Virus record (IMG/VR): IMGVR_UViG_3300020196_002263
Coordinates: 1-48,494 of that record
DNA: 48,494 nt
Strand: one strand, 5' to 3'
From: a virus
The position numbers and the translations under genes are program-made. Below the pieces are notes generated by a model that was not told the origin of the DNA, did not search any database, and saw only the letters and a program-made list of their open reading frames with translations. Each line of letters begins with the position of its first letter. Within the stretch, counting starts at the first letter, position 1. Below, in pieces: positions 37,741 to 46,786 of the stretch.

Positions 37741-40700
37741 TCAGTTAAGGAAATTTTGACCGCCAACAACACCATAGAAAGTGCCGCCACCATCAAATGT
37801 TTTATAAGAATAGATATCAGATCTGTTTGCAGTAGGTGTGACAATTGGGAGAACTCCACCACCTGGCCAATAAACAGGAATATCTACACCACCAGAAGTT
37901 TTGAAAGTATCAATTCCAACTGCGCGATTACCAGTAGAATCTTGAGTAATCTTGATGGTGAAAGAACTTGATTCGGAGGGAACATTTATAATCGTAAACT
38001 GATTTACATTTTGTGTGACTGTGAGAGTAAAGTTCTGTGCTTCAGAAAGGTCAATCGTTACAACATTTGAAGAGCTTGTAACCGCATGTACATGCTCATG
38101 GTATGTCTTGAGTCTGACTCTACCTTCAACATCAAGATTAGATCTTGAAACTGAGGTTCCAATACCAACATTTCCAGTTGAAGCTACAGCATTAAATACA
38201 GTCCCACCAGTTCCAACGTTAATGATGTTAGACGTTGTAACTCCAGAGCGAATGTATCCATTTGTTGGACCATCTAACCTAAACTTAGTTGATGTAAGTG
38301 TTCCACCAACTGATACCTCTGTTTCAAATGTTGCAGTTGAAATAAAACGTGATCCATTTGTAACATACAGAGATGTTGCAGCAGTTCCAGCAATTTGTAG
38401 TTGTGCAGTGACTCCAATTGTAGTACCAATGCCAACCTTGTGATCTGTATTGTCTCTGGTGTAAATCCAAGTGTTTGTATAGTCCGCAACCCAAATACTA
38501 TCAAGGTTTGTAAGTCCAGCGCCATCACCAACAAATTGTCCATAAACTAAACCATTCACATACATCTTATATCCTTGTGTTGATGTTGTTCCAACACCAA
38601 CTTCACCAGACCCATTCACGGAAAATTCAGAAGAACCAGATCCAACTTTGAGTGTTAGGTTTCCAACAGATGTTGTTCCAATACCAACCTGATCAAAGAG
38701 TACAATATTGCTACTCTGTGATAGACTTACATTACCAAAACGATACCAATCGTTTTCATTGGTGTATACCCAACCAAGATATTCACCTTTGGATGGATTT
38801 GCATTATAAACAATATCTCCTGGGTTTCCTGCAAGTGATGGAGTTGAAATACCAACAGTATACTTTCTAGAAACTGTTGCATCGCCTTGTAGGAAGATCG
38901 ATGCTGCTTCCATACCTTTATCAGATGTGGAAGTCAGTTTGTTGTTCAGAATAACAGGACCATCAAACTCAGAGATGATATTGTTGTCTGGACCACCTTC
39001 AACTCTTAGTGAACGACTGATCGAAACTTCAAGTGGTGAGAGGACATCAAATCCAATACTGACGCCAGTAGGAGCAAGGTCTTCACCAGTGATTGTAGGA
39101 ATTGGTGCATCAAAGACTTCTTCCTGACCAGTTGCAGAGCTGACTTTTTTATTACCAATATAGAAGTCACCATCGCTATTCATACCAGTGTAAACAACGA
39201 TACCACCATCATACTTAATTGATTGTGATAAGAACTCTTCTGCTATTGAGAGTTGACGATCTTGACGCTCTGGAAGTGCAGTTGAGTAGTTACCAGGACC
39301 ATAACCAAGATATTCAAACGTATGACCTGATGCACGAAGAATCGAATTTCTCCTGAATTCAACAGGATTTACATGAATTCTTCTTACAACGCTATTGATA
39401 AGGTGAGTTGTTGCTCTTGTTCCAAGGACACCTCTGAAGACCGAAATTGGATTTGTCGTTACAGTTGTCTTAACTCTTACAAGTTCGTCATCAATTAACA
39501 GATAGTCTCCAATATTAACATCAAGTGTTGAGATATTTTGAAGTTCGATGTTTGTTGCAGTAGCACTTGAAATAACTGCAGATAGTGTTGTTGTGATACC
39601 TGCATACTCTACAACTTGACGACCACCAATGTTTTCATTCTCAATCGTTACATTTCCTTCATTAGAAGTAACACCATTTCTGTAAACATAGAGAGTTCCT
39701 GATGTTGAAGGTGCTACAGTGCCAACTCCAATATTCATTACAAAATTATTCAGATCAGTATTTCTAGTTACAATAAAGTTTCTATTATAGAAATCATTAT
39801 CAGCACCAGAAATACGAATTTTATTATCAACACGAAGTCCATGTCTTTGTGCCGTAGTAACTGTTGCTAATCCTGAGACGTTATCATAGATCAGGGAGGT
39901 TACATTCAGAGCCTCACCAGTGATATATCCAAATGCATCTGTTGTTAGATCAGCACCAACTCCAGTTGTGTTTGCATTTCCAACTGTTGATGCAGATGCA
40001 ACATTAACTATCTTTGTTGATCCAACAGGAACAGAAGTAATTCTATAGAGTTGATTGTAGTGAGATTGAGATTCAGAAGATACACCAGTAATTCTAACTA
40101 CGTCTCCAGTGTTGTCATAGACATCAGTAACAGTGACGTATCCCTGCACAAATCCAGATGTGGTTGCAACACCTACGACAGCAAGAGTATTACCAATTCC
40201 ATAGGCAGAACCACCATCCATAATCTTAACAGCGGTGATTCCGCCAATACCATCAACAATAATTCTTGCAGTCGCATAATTACCTGTTGTTGATCCAGCA
40301 AATCCTACCAGACGTGCATTGTAAAGTGAAACTGCTGATCCACTTCCATATCCAGTTCCACTATTTCCAATACTAACTGAAGTGATACGATTCAATCCAT
40401 GATCGATGGTTGTATGAATCGTATGTGCAGTCCCAGTTAGATTTGAAATGATATTAGTAATTCCAAAACCAACATTAACATCATCTAAAGTCTTATTAAC
40501 TGTTTCTTTTGTAATGCTATGTTTTGGATCATCAAGTATAACTTGTCCAACAGGAGTTGCAAGTGCATATGATACTGACTCCTGAGGATCAGATGCTGGA
40601 TTATCTCTATTGGTTTGAGGATAAAGATTTTGAACTGGTTGAGAGAAGTTTTGTCCAGAGAATGGTGTTACTGTTGGTTTGTTTGAAGCATTCAGAACAA

Positions 40701-43575
40701 CTAAATGATAGACACCATCCTGTTCGCCAGGAACATACTTTTGAATCTCTTGAGATCGATAGATGTAATAAGTATCATTAAATCTCTTACGACTAAATTT
40801 TGGTAGTGCTGTTGTTCTATTTGTAGTATCATTTGTAAATGTTCCAGGATTATCTCCAAGAGCAACATGGAATGATTTTGTGCTGCTGATTCCAATTACA
40901 CTAAATGTATTATTGAATCCAACACTTGCAATACCTGTAGTGTTATTAGTGCTGGTTACATTCAATACTTCAACAACAGAACCTACAGAGAGATTATGTG
41001 GTAATTCTGTTTGATAGTATGCATGTGTACCATCCCAAGTCGCATTTGCAATAAACTTAAAGTTTCTTTGCTCACTTATATTCGTCAGAGAAACTGTTGT
41101 TGAACTAAAGTAAGTCTGAACTTCAGTATTGGTTGCACCAGTTGTGTCATTAGATTCCTGAATAACGAATCCATCGATTGGAGGTCTTGCGGATGTAATT
41201 CCAGATCCAGCAGGAATAACATATCTTAGTTTGTAGATCGTATCACCTAGGTTTCTTGTATCTGGTTGTCTTGTGATGTATGTTCTTGGAGTTGCAGCGC
41301 CAAGAGTCGTAGTTCCAAGAGAAACAATTGTTGAATATAGATTATTATCAGTCGCTGCAGTTGCTACATTAATATACCATTGACCTTGAGAATAATCATA
41401 TTGAATTGGATGTCCAGTATCACCAGAGTTCTTATCCGAAACTCTAGAAACAACTGAGATTCTTCCTCCCTTGTCATTGATTGTAAGTTGCTGCCCATTA
41501 AGCGCATCATTTAAAGTCTTCGCAACTTTAATTTGATTTGAACTAATTCCAGAAGTGATCGTGTAATAAATTCTATTGCTCTCAAGACCATCAGGAAGTT
41601 GACCACTATCACTTAAGAAACGAACAGATTCACCTTGGATGAAACTGTGTGGTCTTGTGAGTGTGATGACGTTAGAAGAAATACTATTGATTCCTGCAGA
41701 TCTTCCAATAATAAATTTCTTTTCTGATGTTACTTCTTCTGATGTAAATTGAGTATTTGGAATAACAATTCTTGCAGAATACTCTGTCGCAGATCCACCT
41801 TGAGAAATCAGACACTTAAGTAAGTCATTTTCTTTTGCACCAATACGATATCCCTCAATAACATTATCGGGAATAACATCTTGGTTGGTTCTATTATATA
41901 AGTATAGTCTGTTCGTTGACGCAACTCCAACAGTAGTTGCAACATCAATCGCATCAAATTCAATGTTTATATTTGAAGTTGTTAATTCTTTTGGTGGAAT
42001 GATATGAGTGATGTAACCTACATCATCTCTTTGGAATGCTTCTTTTCTAAATCCAGATGCAATCAGAGACTTTGAACCAAAATTGGAGTTAGAGTTTGTG
42101 ATAGATTGGTCACCACCAGTATCACCAACAAAGTGTTGTGCAAATCCAATTGCAAATACAGAGACAATTTGTAGTAATGAATTATTTGAACACTTGATGT
42201 GATAGTTTTCGTATGTTGGTTTATAAACTGCTAGAGAATCGCTATGAAGATTCTCATTACCAGCATAAGTAGAGTCTTTATATGTTCCACTATTTGGATC
42301 ATACTTTACATAAGCATTATCATCTTTTTGTAGTCCAATTCCAGTGAATTGAGCTACAACCATGGACTTAAATCCATCTACCTTGTCTCCATCTGCATGA
42401 AGACCACACATTCCAAAGACAGATCTCAAAGAGATGTTGAAAATATATGGCGATGCAGAGGAAATTGTATCAACAGAAAGATTTACCGTTGACCCGGTAG
42501 GAGTTGGAAGTGGGTTTGCAGGAGCAAATGAAACGTTGTACTTGAACTCTGTAGAACTTACGACATCACTTACCACATATTGTCCATTGTATCCAGTTGC
42601 AGTCACACCATTAATTTGAATTGCGGTATCTACAGCAACTTCTTCAAATGCTTCGTTTGTTGTAACTGTGATAATTGTAGATGAAGTTGTACCATCTCCA
42701 GCTCTAATGCTGCTAATTCCTACTTCCCCTCCGGTAGGACCAACAATACGATACTCATCAATCTTAGGTTGAATATCAAGTGAAGATGATGGATAATCTG
42801 GTTCAATTTCACGACCAGATGAAGGACCATATACAAGACCTACTTTTTCATAATACATATCCAGATCAGTTCTGGTTGTACTATACGTTAAGAATGCATC
42901 ATCAATATCTACAGGGTTCTTACCATCAGCATATTCAAAACAAGTCAGTTTATGGTGAGAGAAGTTAGGTACAAAAGTATTTGTAGTGTAATCTTTATAG
43001 ACTATTCCACTTGGATTACCATCAAGAATAGAAAACTGCCAGAAGTAACAAGCTCCAGTTACTCTAAAAATAGCAGATCTTTCAATATTATCATTTGTGG
43101 GATTAGGAATATATTTTGGACGAATCTTAGTCTTACGGAGATCCAATCCAACCAGAGAGGTTCCTCTTGGGATGATTACCCCACCATAGATGCTGTTTAA
43201 TTTATAAAGTGCATTACCATCAGTCGTTAAATCAAAGTTTGTTGAAAGATCAAATTGAGAAAAATCACTTGATGTTGTACCATTTCTCAACTTAAAACTA
43301 TTTGTGCCATCAGGAATCCATCCAGGACGGTTATCAATTAAATGGTCACCAGGATAAACAAGAATTGTGGTTTGACCAAATCTATCATTATCAAGTCCTC
43401 TTTGATAGGAAAATCTAGATGCTTCAATTAATGCACGTTGAATCGTTTTGAAGGGACGAGTCAGTGAATTACCTTGATTTTCAATACTATCTGTGGCATC
43501 TAAATCATTTGGATTTACATATAAGATATTTCCGCGTGCATTTTTGAGGAAATTATCTAAACGACTGAGAGGCAT
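37741..43575 (-). CDS. Giant virion structural protein (baseplate/fibre), cyanophage type
   Basis: A 1944-residue protein, the largest here. The opening MPLSRLDNFLKNARGNILYV with NPNDLDATDS and TRPFKTIQRALIEASRFSYQ is a familiar start of a large structural protein of T4-like cyanophages. The PFKTIQ...VYPGDH pattern suggests a pectate-lyase-like beta-helix over about residues 15-150. The remaining chain is a long series of beta-rich modules (VGIGTTSVGNLTLKV, GQFVGDGAGLTNL fibre motifs near the end). C-terminal HVHAVTSSSNVVTIDL and FTIKITQDSTGNRAV segments are typical fibre-tip strands. It starts a transcription unit after a terminator. Exact virion location unknown. Confidence 0.8.
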   Translation of the reverse strand: MPLSRLDNFLKNARGNILYVNPNDLDATDSIENQGNSLTRPFKTIQRALIEASRFSYQRGLDNDRFGQTTILVYPGDHLIDNRPGWIPDGTNSFKLRNGTTSSDFSQFDLSTNFDLTTDGNALYKLNSIYGGVIIPRGTSLVGLDLRKTKIRPKYIPNPTNDNIERSAIFRVTGACYFWQFSILDGNPSGIVYKDYTTNTFVPNFSHHKLTCFEYADGKNPVDIDDAFLTYSTTRTDLDMYYEKVGLVYGPSSGREIEPDYPSSSLDIQPKIDEYRIVGPTGGEVGISSIRAGDGTTSSTIITVTTNEAFEEVAVDTAIQINGVTATGYNGQYVVSDVVSSTEFKYNVSFAPANPLPTPTGSTVNLSVDTISSASPYIFNISLRSVFGMCGLHADGDKVDGFKSMVVAQFTGIGLQKDDNAYVKYDPNSGTYKDSTYAGNENLHSDSLAVYKPTYENYHIKCSNNSLLQIVSVFAIGFAQHFVGDTGGDQSITNSNSNFGSKSLIASGFRKEAFQRDDVGYITHIIPPKELTTSNINIEFDAIDVATTVGVASTNRLYLYNRTNQDVIPDNVIEGYRIGAKENDLLKCLISQGGSATEYSARIVIPNTQFTSEEVTSEKKFIIGRSAGINSISSNVITLTRPHSFIQGESVRFLSDSGQLPDGLESNRIYYTITSGISSNQIKVAKTLNDALNGQQLTINDKGGRISVVSRVSDKNSGDTGHPIQYDYSQGQWYINVATAATDNNLYSTIVSLGTTTLGAATPRTYITRQPDTRNLGDTIYKLRYVIPAGSGITSARPPIDGFVIQESNDTTGATNTEVQTYFSSTTVSLTNISEQRNFKFIANATWDGTHAYYQTELPHNLSVGSVVEVLNVTSTNNTTGIASVGFNNTFSVIGISSTKSFHVALGDNPGTFTNDTTNRTTALPKFSRKRFNDTYYIYRSQEIQKYVPGEQDGVYHLVVLNASNKPTVTPFSGQNFSQPVQNLYPQTNRDNPASDPQESVSYALATPVGQVILDDPKHSITKETVNKTLDDVNVGFGITNIISNLTGTAHTIHTTIDHGLNRITSVSIGNSGTGYGSGSAVSLYNARLVGFAGSTTGNYATARIIVDGIGGITAVKIMDGGSAYGIGNTLAVVGVATTSGFVQGYVTVTDVYDNTGDVVRITGVSSESQSHYNQLYRITSVPVGSTKIVNVASASTVGNANTTGVGADLTTDAFGYITGEALNVTSLIYDNVSGLATVTTAQRHGLRVDNKIRISGADNDFYNRNFIVTRNTDLNNFVMNIGVGTVAPSTSGTLYVYRNGVTSNEGNVTIENENIGGRQVVEYAGITTTLSAVISSATATNIELQNISTLDVNIGDYLLIDDELVRVKTTVTTNPISVFRGVLGTRATTHLINSVVRRIHVNPVEFRRNSILRASGHTFEYLGYGPGNYSTALPERQDRQLSIAEEFLSQSIKYDGGIVVYTGMNSDGDFYIGNKKVSSATGQEEVFDAPIPTITGEDLAPTGVSIGFDVLSPLEVSISRSLRVEGGPDNNIISEFDGPVILNNKLTSTSDKGMEAASIFLQGDATVSRKYTVGISTPSLAGNPGDIVYNANPSKGEYLGWVYTNENDWYRFGNVSLSQSSNIVLFDQVGIGTTSVGNLTLKVGSGSSEFSVNGSGEVGVGTTSTQGYKMYVNGLVYGQFVGDGAGLTNLDSIWVADYTNTWIYTRDNTDHKVGIGTTIGVTAQLQIAGTAATSLYVTNGSRFISTATFETEVSVGGTLTSTKFRLDGPTNGYIRSGVTTSNIINVGTGGTVFNAVASTGNVGIGTSVSRSNLDVEGRVRLKTYHEHVHAVTSSSNVVTIDLSEAQNFTLTVTQNVNQFTIINVPSESSSFTIKITQDSTGNRAVGIDTFKTSGGVDIPVYWPGGGVLPIVTPTANRSDIYSYKTFDGGGTFYGVVGGQNFLN

Positions 43576-43604
43576 CTTATTAGCACTATAGTTCTGTTAT
43601 GGAT

Positions 43605-43612
43605 TATTTATC
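43605..43612 (-). promoter_or_regulatory. Late-type promoter motif GATAAATA for the giant structural gene
   Basis: Minus-strand TATGATAAATAATCC, 30 bases before the ATG at 43575 and directly after the terminator hairpin, so terminator and promoter form an insulator between the small-gene cassette and the late genes. Confidence 0.6.
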
Positions 43613-43641
43613 ATACAACAAAACCTCCTGAAAGGAGGTTC
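43612..43641 (-). terminator. Intrinsic terminator of the small-gene/tRNA cassette
   Basis: Minus strand: AACCTCC, loop TTTCA, GGAGGTT, then TTTGTTGT. A seven-base-pair GC-containing stem followed by a T-rich tract, 48 bases after the stop of the last small gene. Confidence 0.75.
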
Positions 43642-43688
43642 TGCCGCACACGGAAGGGGTTTGGTTTAGTATCGCCTTTTATATATTA

Positions 43689-43862
43689 TCAAAATTTTTT
43701 AGGGTCGTCAAGTATATATTCCACTGTAATTGCTACGTCATTCATAGCATCACGCAGATTTGGTCTTTGTCCTGATTCCTGACGAACTATCGGACGTACA
43801 TCATCGCATAAAGTCCATCGCCACTGTCCCATATCCTTACACCACCAGAGATTAATTTTCAT
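43689..43862 (-). CDS. Small conserved cyanophage-type hypothetical protein (57 aa)
   Basis: A 57-residue protein beginning MKINLWWCKDMGQWRWTLCD and ending VAITVEYILDDPKKF. Trp-rich start and a C-terminal DAMNDVAITVEYIL helix. I recall similar small proteins in marine T4-like cyanophages, but no function is known. Its ATG overlaps the end of the upstream 74-aa gene by 11 bases. It is the last gene before the terminator at 43612-43641. Short length makes the call less certain, but the frame, overlap and conserved-looking sequence support a real gene. Confidence 0.65.
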   Translation of the reverse strand: MKINLWWCKDMGQWRWTLCDDVRPIVRQESGQRPNLRDAMNDVAITVEYILDDPKKF

Positions 43863-44076
43863 TCTTTTGATACTCCAGTTTCACCCAGTTGATGAGAGCA
43901 TTTATCTCCATCATAAAAGCATCATTTAGATGAACATCAGAAATACCAAGATCTTTAAATGCTTGTTCTCTACGAAGCGTATCTTCACGATAGTATTCTA
44001 ATGCTTCAATGGCAAGTTGCCTGTCTCTTTGTGATATTAATGACATATGAGTTCTTTTATGAACTAAGAGCCCCAT
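43852..44076 (-). CDS. Small hypothetical protein (74 aa)
   Basis: A 74-residue charged helical protein: SQRDRQLAIEALEYYREDTL, then FKDLGISDVHLNDAFMMEIN. No membrane segment. The start at 44076 is supported by a strong Shine-Dalgarno GGGGAGGT ending six bases upstream; an internal ATG (MSLISQ) ten codons later lacks such a site. Part of the small-gene cassette, function unknown. Confidence 0.65.
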   Translation of the reverse strand: MGLLVHKRTHMSLISQRDRQLAIEALEYYREDTLRREQAFKDLGISDVHLNDAFMMEINALINWVKLEYQKNEN

Positions 44077-44144
44077 CCCGGTACCTCCCCGAGTTCTCGA
44101 CGTTACAAAGGTCGTGCATCAATTTAATGCTTATGAGGCAGAAA

Positions 44145-44414
44145 TTAATCTTGAGGTAGCATTTCTGGGTTTTCCAGTTCCAGTTCAAACATCAAAGGGT
44201 GGCACTGTTCATCAATCAAATAGAATGATGTTCTGTACAAATCCTCTGGTTCGTATCTGCGTTCTTTATCTGCTGCTTCAAGAATTTCCAAATCGTACAA
44301 ATGACTTTCTGGAACATCATCAAAAGTAAATGGAACACCTTCAATGAAATACATTAGAACGAGTTCTGTTCCTTTATTGTACCAAACGTATCTGGCATCA
44401 ATGCGGTATTTCAT
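44145..44414 (-). CDS. Small hypothetical protein (89 aa)
   Basis: An 89-residue acidic protein (MKYRIDARYVWYNKGTELVL; VPFTFDDVPESHLYDLEILE). Mixed alpha/beta with no recognisable domain. It lies downstream of the tRNA, with a CTAAATA late-type motif 22 bases before its start, so it may be expressed from both the early read-through and a late promoter. Function unknown. Confidence 0.65.
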   Translation of the reverse strand: MKYRIDARYVWYNKGTELVLMYFIEGVPFTFDDVPESHLYDLEILEAADKERRYEPEDLYRTSFYLIDEQCHPLMFELELENPEMLPQD

Positions 44415-44435
44415 AGGACATTTCCTACTTTTGAT

Positions 44436-44442
44436 TATTTAG
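44436..44442 (-). promoter_or_regulatory. Late-type promoter motif CTAAATA inside the small-gene cassette
   Basis: Minus-strand CTCTAAATAATC between the tRNA and the 89-aa gene, 22 bases before its ATG. Confidence 0.4.
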
Positions 44443-44462
44443 AGGTTGGTTAAAACCCCTAA

Positions 44463-44535
44463 TACCCGTGGACAGATTCGAACTGTCGCTTGCGAAATTT
44501 TAAGTTTCGTGCCTCTTCCGCTGGGCTACACGGGC
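44463..44535 (-). tRNA. tRNA-Leu (anticodon UAA), unusual short variable region
   Basis: A 73-base cloverleaf without encoded CCA. Acceptor GCCCGTG/CACGGGT (with a terminal G-U), discriminator A73, three-pair D stem with A14 and G18G19, anticodon stem CGAAA/TTTCG, loop CTTAAAA with T33 and anticodon TAA, five-base variable loop CAAGC, T stem GACAG/CTGTC with loop TTCGAAT. All conserved positions fit an active tRNA. The anticodon reads UUA leucine codons, yet leucine tRNAs normally have a long variable arm. Embedded in the small-gene cassette. Confidence 0.85.
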
Positions 44536-44541
44536 AGAAAA

Positions 44542-44748
44542 TCACACTTGATACGTGATAGGATTATACTTGAGATACTCCCAGAATGTCAATTTCATTT
44601 CTTTATGTGACATTCCGCAGTGTTTTGCTGCTTTTGGTAAATTCCACTTTGCAGTAAAAAGTGCTTCATTTGCCTCTTGAACGTTTTCTGGTGTGGTTTT
44701 GACTGGTTCTTCTTTCAGTGCTTTATATGAAATCTTATAAAAATTCAT
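44542..44748 (-). CDS. Small conserved cyanophage-type hypothetical protein (68 aa)
   Basis: A 68-residue protein with the block FTAKWNLPKAAKHCGMSHKE and EYLKYNPITYQV. The AKWNLPKAAKHCGMS segment looks like a short helix-turn-helix, and I recall near-identical small proteins in many T4-like cyanophages. A DNA-binding or regulatory role is possible but unproven. Its ATG overlaps the upstream stop as ATGA; the tRNA follows seven bases after its stop. Confidence 0.72.
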   Translation of the reverse strand: MNFYKISYKALKEEPVKTTPENVQEANEALFTAKWNLPKAAKHCGMSHKEMKLTFWEYLKYNPITYQV

Positions 44749-44927
44749 AGAGGATTGGTATATGAAAGAGTTTTTTCGTCTACAGTAGAACGAACAAATT
44801 CTAATACGCTCATAAACTCTTCGACAGTTTCACATGCCACTTCTTTTTCTGATCCTTCATTAGAATAAAGATAGACAGTTCGCTTAACTGGATCAACCAC
44901 GCAGCTTGTCAGATACTCATCTTGCAT
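44745..44927 (-). CDS. Small conserved cyanophage-type hypothetical protein (60 aa)
   Basis: A 60-residue acidic protein (DEYLTSCVVDPVKRTVYLYS; CETVEEFMSVLEFVRST). Beta-hairpin plus helix pattern, no known domain. I recall similar small proteins in cyanophage genomes. It is the first gene behind the perfect consensus sigma70 promoter at 44953-44981, so probably transcribed early by host polymerase. Coupled to the 68-aa gene through an ATGA overlap. Confidence 0.7.
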   Translation of the reverse strand: MQDEYLTSCVVDPVKRTVYLYSNEGSEKEVACETVEEFMSVLEFVRSTVDEKTLSYTNPL

Positions 44928-44952
44928 TGGTTCGTTTGTTGATTACCTGGTT

Positions 44953-44981
44953 ATTATAGGTGACTTACTCCTCAGTGTCAA
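44953..44981 (-). promoter_or_regulatory. Perfect consensus sigma70 promoter
   Basis: On the minus strand TTGACA (44981-44976), a 17-base spacer, and TATAAT (44958-44953). Both hexamers match the consensus exactly with ideal spacing. The -35 box and most of the spacer lie in the last codons and stop of the 112-aa gene. Predicted start of transcription is near 44946, giving a leader of about 19 bases to the ATG at 44927. Confidence 0.85.
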
Positions 44982-45303
44982 CCCTCTGCTCTGCCTTTAA
45001 TCTTGGTATGTCTTTTCTTTCTCCAATGATCAGATAATAGCAATCGATTGGCATTCCACCGCTTGATTGGAGGAAGATTTTATTTTCACCAATTCTTTTA
45101 ATGATTACATTTTGATGGGCACCAATCGGAGTTAAGTGTACAGAAATTGATGTTTGCTCAACAAACTCTTCCCAGTAACTTGGTAGTTTAATTTCGTTTT
45201 GACTTGTGATTCTACCACGAAAAAACACCGCGTTCTCTGGTCCAAATAAACCCTCAAGGTTTAGGTTATAATCTTTAATTGAAGGATGGTTTAAGGTAAT
45301 CAT
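44965..45303 (-). CDS. Stand-alone phage structural domain protein (LEGPE-type)
   Basis: A 112-residue protein consisting of a single domain, NHPSIKDYNLNLEGLFGPEN with AVFFRGRI, then IKLPSYWEEFV, ISVHLTPIG and SSGGMPIDCYYLIIGER. The same domain forms residues 197-295 of the 47734 gene product (HPNKKGYRLRHSCLEGPEHA, YYRGR, ELPEYW, VNLTPHG, SGGPINCSYTVHAER). In phages I know this domain from the ends of fibre and baseplate proteins. Its ATG overlaps the upstream stop (ATGA). Likely a small structural paralog. Confidence 0.72.
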   Translation of the reverse strand: MITLNHPSIKDYNLNLEGLFGPENAVFFRGRITSQNEIKLPSYWEEFVEQTSISVHLTPIGAHQNVIIKRIGENKIFLQSSGGMPIDCYYLIIGERKDIPRLKAEQRVDTEE

Positions 45304-46784
45304 GGTAATAGTGATGTAATAGTTGTAACTCCAAGATACTCAATGGCAGTATCGTACTTATCTATATCATCTGCAAGACCATCAATTGCCTGTCGGTTAC
45401 CCCAAATCTCTAATTGAATATCAGTTCTCAAATCTCTAAAAGCATTCACTGCATTAATTTTATAACCAAAGTCACCAAGACCAGATTGAATACTTGACTC
45501 TGCAGCGTTTGCTGTATTGATTGCATTTGTCAGATTAGTTTCCTGTGTTGGACATGCAGATGCATTTGTGTAAAGAGTTGTTGATCCAATTAGAGTGACA
45601 TCAACTGATATAATAGTTCCCTCCGCAGCTCTAGTTCCAGATGAAGGAAGAGATGGATAACTTGAGAATCCCACTGGATAATAGATTTTTCCTGCCCCAA
45701 CATTTGGTTCTGTGACTGCTGGTTGACTGCTGCTCAATTGAGGTCTTGCAAATTCTGGTTTCCAAGATTGGGTATTTGAATTATACCCAGAGTTATCATA
45801 AAAAACAGACTTACCAATTCCATATTGTCCGCTCGTCATGATACCTATGATTTGTGGACTGAATGGATTTGATGCAAATTCAATTCTATAATAACTAATC
45901 GCGGTTGTACCGATTCCTGCTGGACTTTCAGAAACAACAAAAGTTACATACGAACCATCTTGCTCCGGAGATGAAGCGCCAATTGCAACAACCGAATTTA
46001 ATATAATTCTACTAACAACTTCAGTTGTGGTTCCAACTCCAACAGTGTTTCCAACACCAGAAAGAGTGCTCAAGTCAGCAAGAGTCGTTCCTAATCCAAC
46101 AATCTCTCCATAACCTGCTGCAAATATACCATCTTTTGAAGCAGAAATAAGTTGTCCAGAAGAAATACCAATCGTAACTCCAGATCCAATTGGGGACATT
46201 ACGGTAAGAATACTGGAACCTATACTGATTGTTCCAATAAAACTTGTTACAAAGGTATCTCCAATATCCTTTTGAGATGGTTCATCATAATACTTGATAC
46301 CATACAAGTTCTTCTCCTCAAATCCAAATAAACTTCTTGGTGGATATGTCGTGATTCCTCCAGAAGAAGTTAAAAATGCAACGCTTCCATTAATACCAAG
46401 ACCAACTCCACTTGTCGATCCAATGCCAGCGTTTGAATATCCAGGAATGGATAATCTAGTAACTTGTAAATTGTAATAAGAATTAACTCCACCCCCACCT
46501 CCTGGTACTGGTGTGGTACTTAAACCAATGACTCGCCAAAACATATCAGTCCTACATCCTACTGATATTCTATCTGCATATGCAGATCTTACATTTTGAA
46601 GTTTGTCATTAACATCTTTTACATCAGAAAAAAGATCTCCGTCAATGCTTACAATCACAGCATCATATCTTTCTTTGTATATACTATCCTTTAATACAAT
46701 ATTCTTTTGAAGAAACTCAATACCATCATACGCTTGTTGTTTCTTTTCACTTAAATCTGAAATAATATCTGATGCGATTCCCAT
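45300..46784 (-). CDS. Virion structural protein, baseplate/fibre module
   Basis: A 494-residue protein. Both ends are helical (SDLSEKKQQAYDGIEFLQKN, ESSIQSGLGDFGYKINAVNA), while the middle is beta-rich with VGIGTT-like and SIGSSILTV repeats typical of cyanophage baseplate and fibre proteins. GGGGGVNSYYN is a flexible linker near residue 95. ATGA-coupled to the small LEGPE protein downstream and two bases after the 315-aa LEGPE-bearing protein. A structural role is well supported by context, but the T4 equivalent is not clear. Confidence 0.7.
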   Translation of the reverse strand: MGIASDIISDLSEKKQQAYDGIEFLQKNIVLKDSIYKERYDAVIVSIDGDLFSDVKDVNDKLQNVRSAYADRISVGCRTDMFWRVIGLSTTPVPGGGGGVNSYYNLQVTRLSIPGYSNAGIGSTSGVGLGINGSVAFLTSSGGITTYPPRSLFGFEEKNLYGIKYYDEPSQKDIGDTFVTSFIGTISIGSSILTVMSPIGSGVTIGISSGQLISASKDGIFAAGYGEIVGLGTTLADLSTLSGVGNTVGVGTTTEVVSRIILNSVVAIGASSPEQDGSYVTFVVSESPAGIGTTAISYYRIEFASNPFSPQIIGIMTSGQYGIGKSVFYDNSGYNSNTQSWKPEFARPQLSSSQPAVTEPNVGAGKIYYPVGFSSYPSLPSSGTRAAEGTIISVDVTLIGSTTLYTNASACPTQETNLTNAINTANAAESSIQSGLGDFGYKINAVNAFRDLRTDIQLEIWGNRQAIDGLADDIDKYDTAIEYLGVTTITSLLP

Positions 46785-46786
46785 TT

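Noticed and set aside
44463-44535. Ochre suppressor tRNA
   Set aside because: The anticodon is UAA, which pairs with UUA. Reading the UAA stop would need anticodon UUA.
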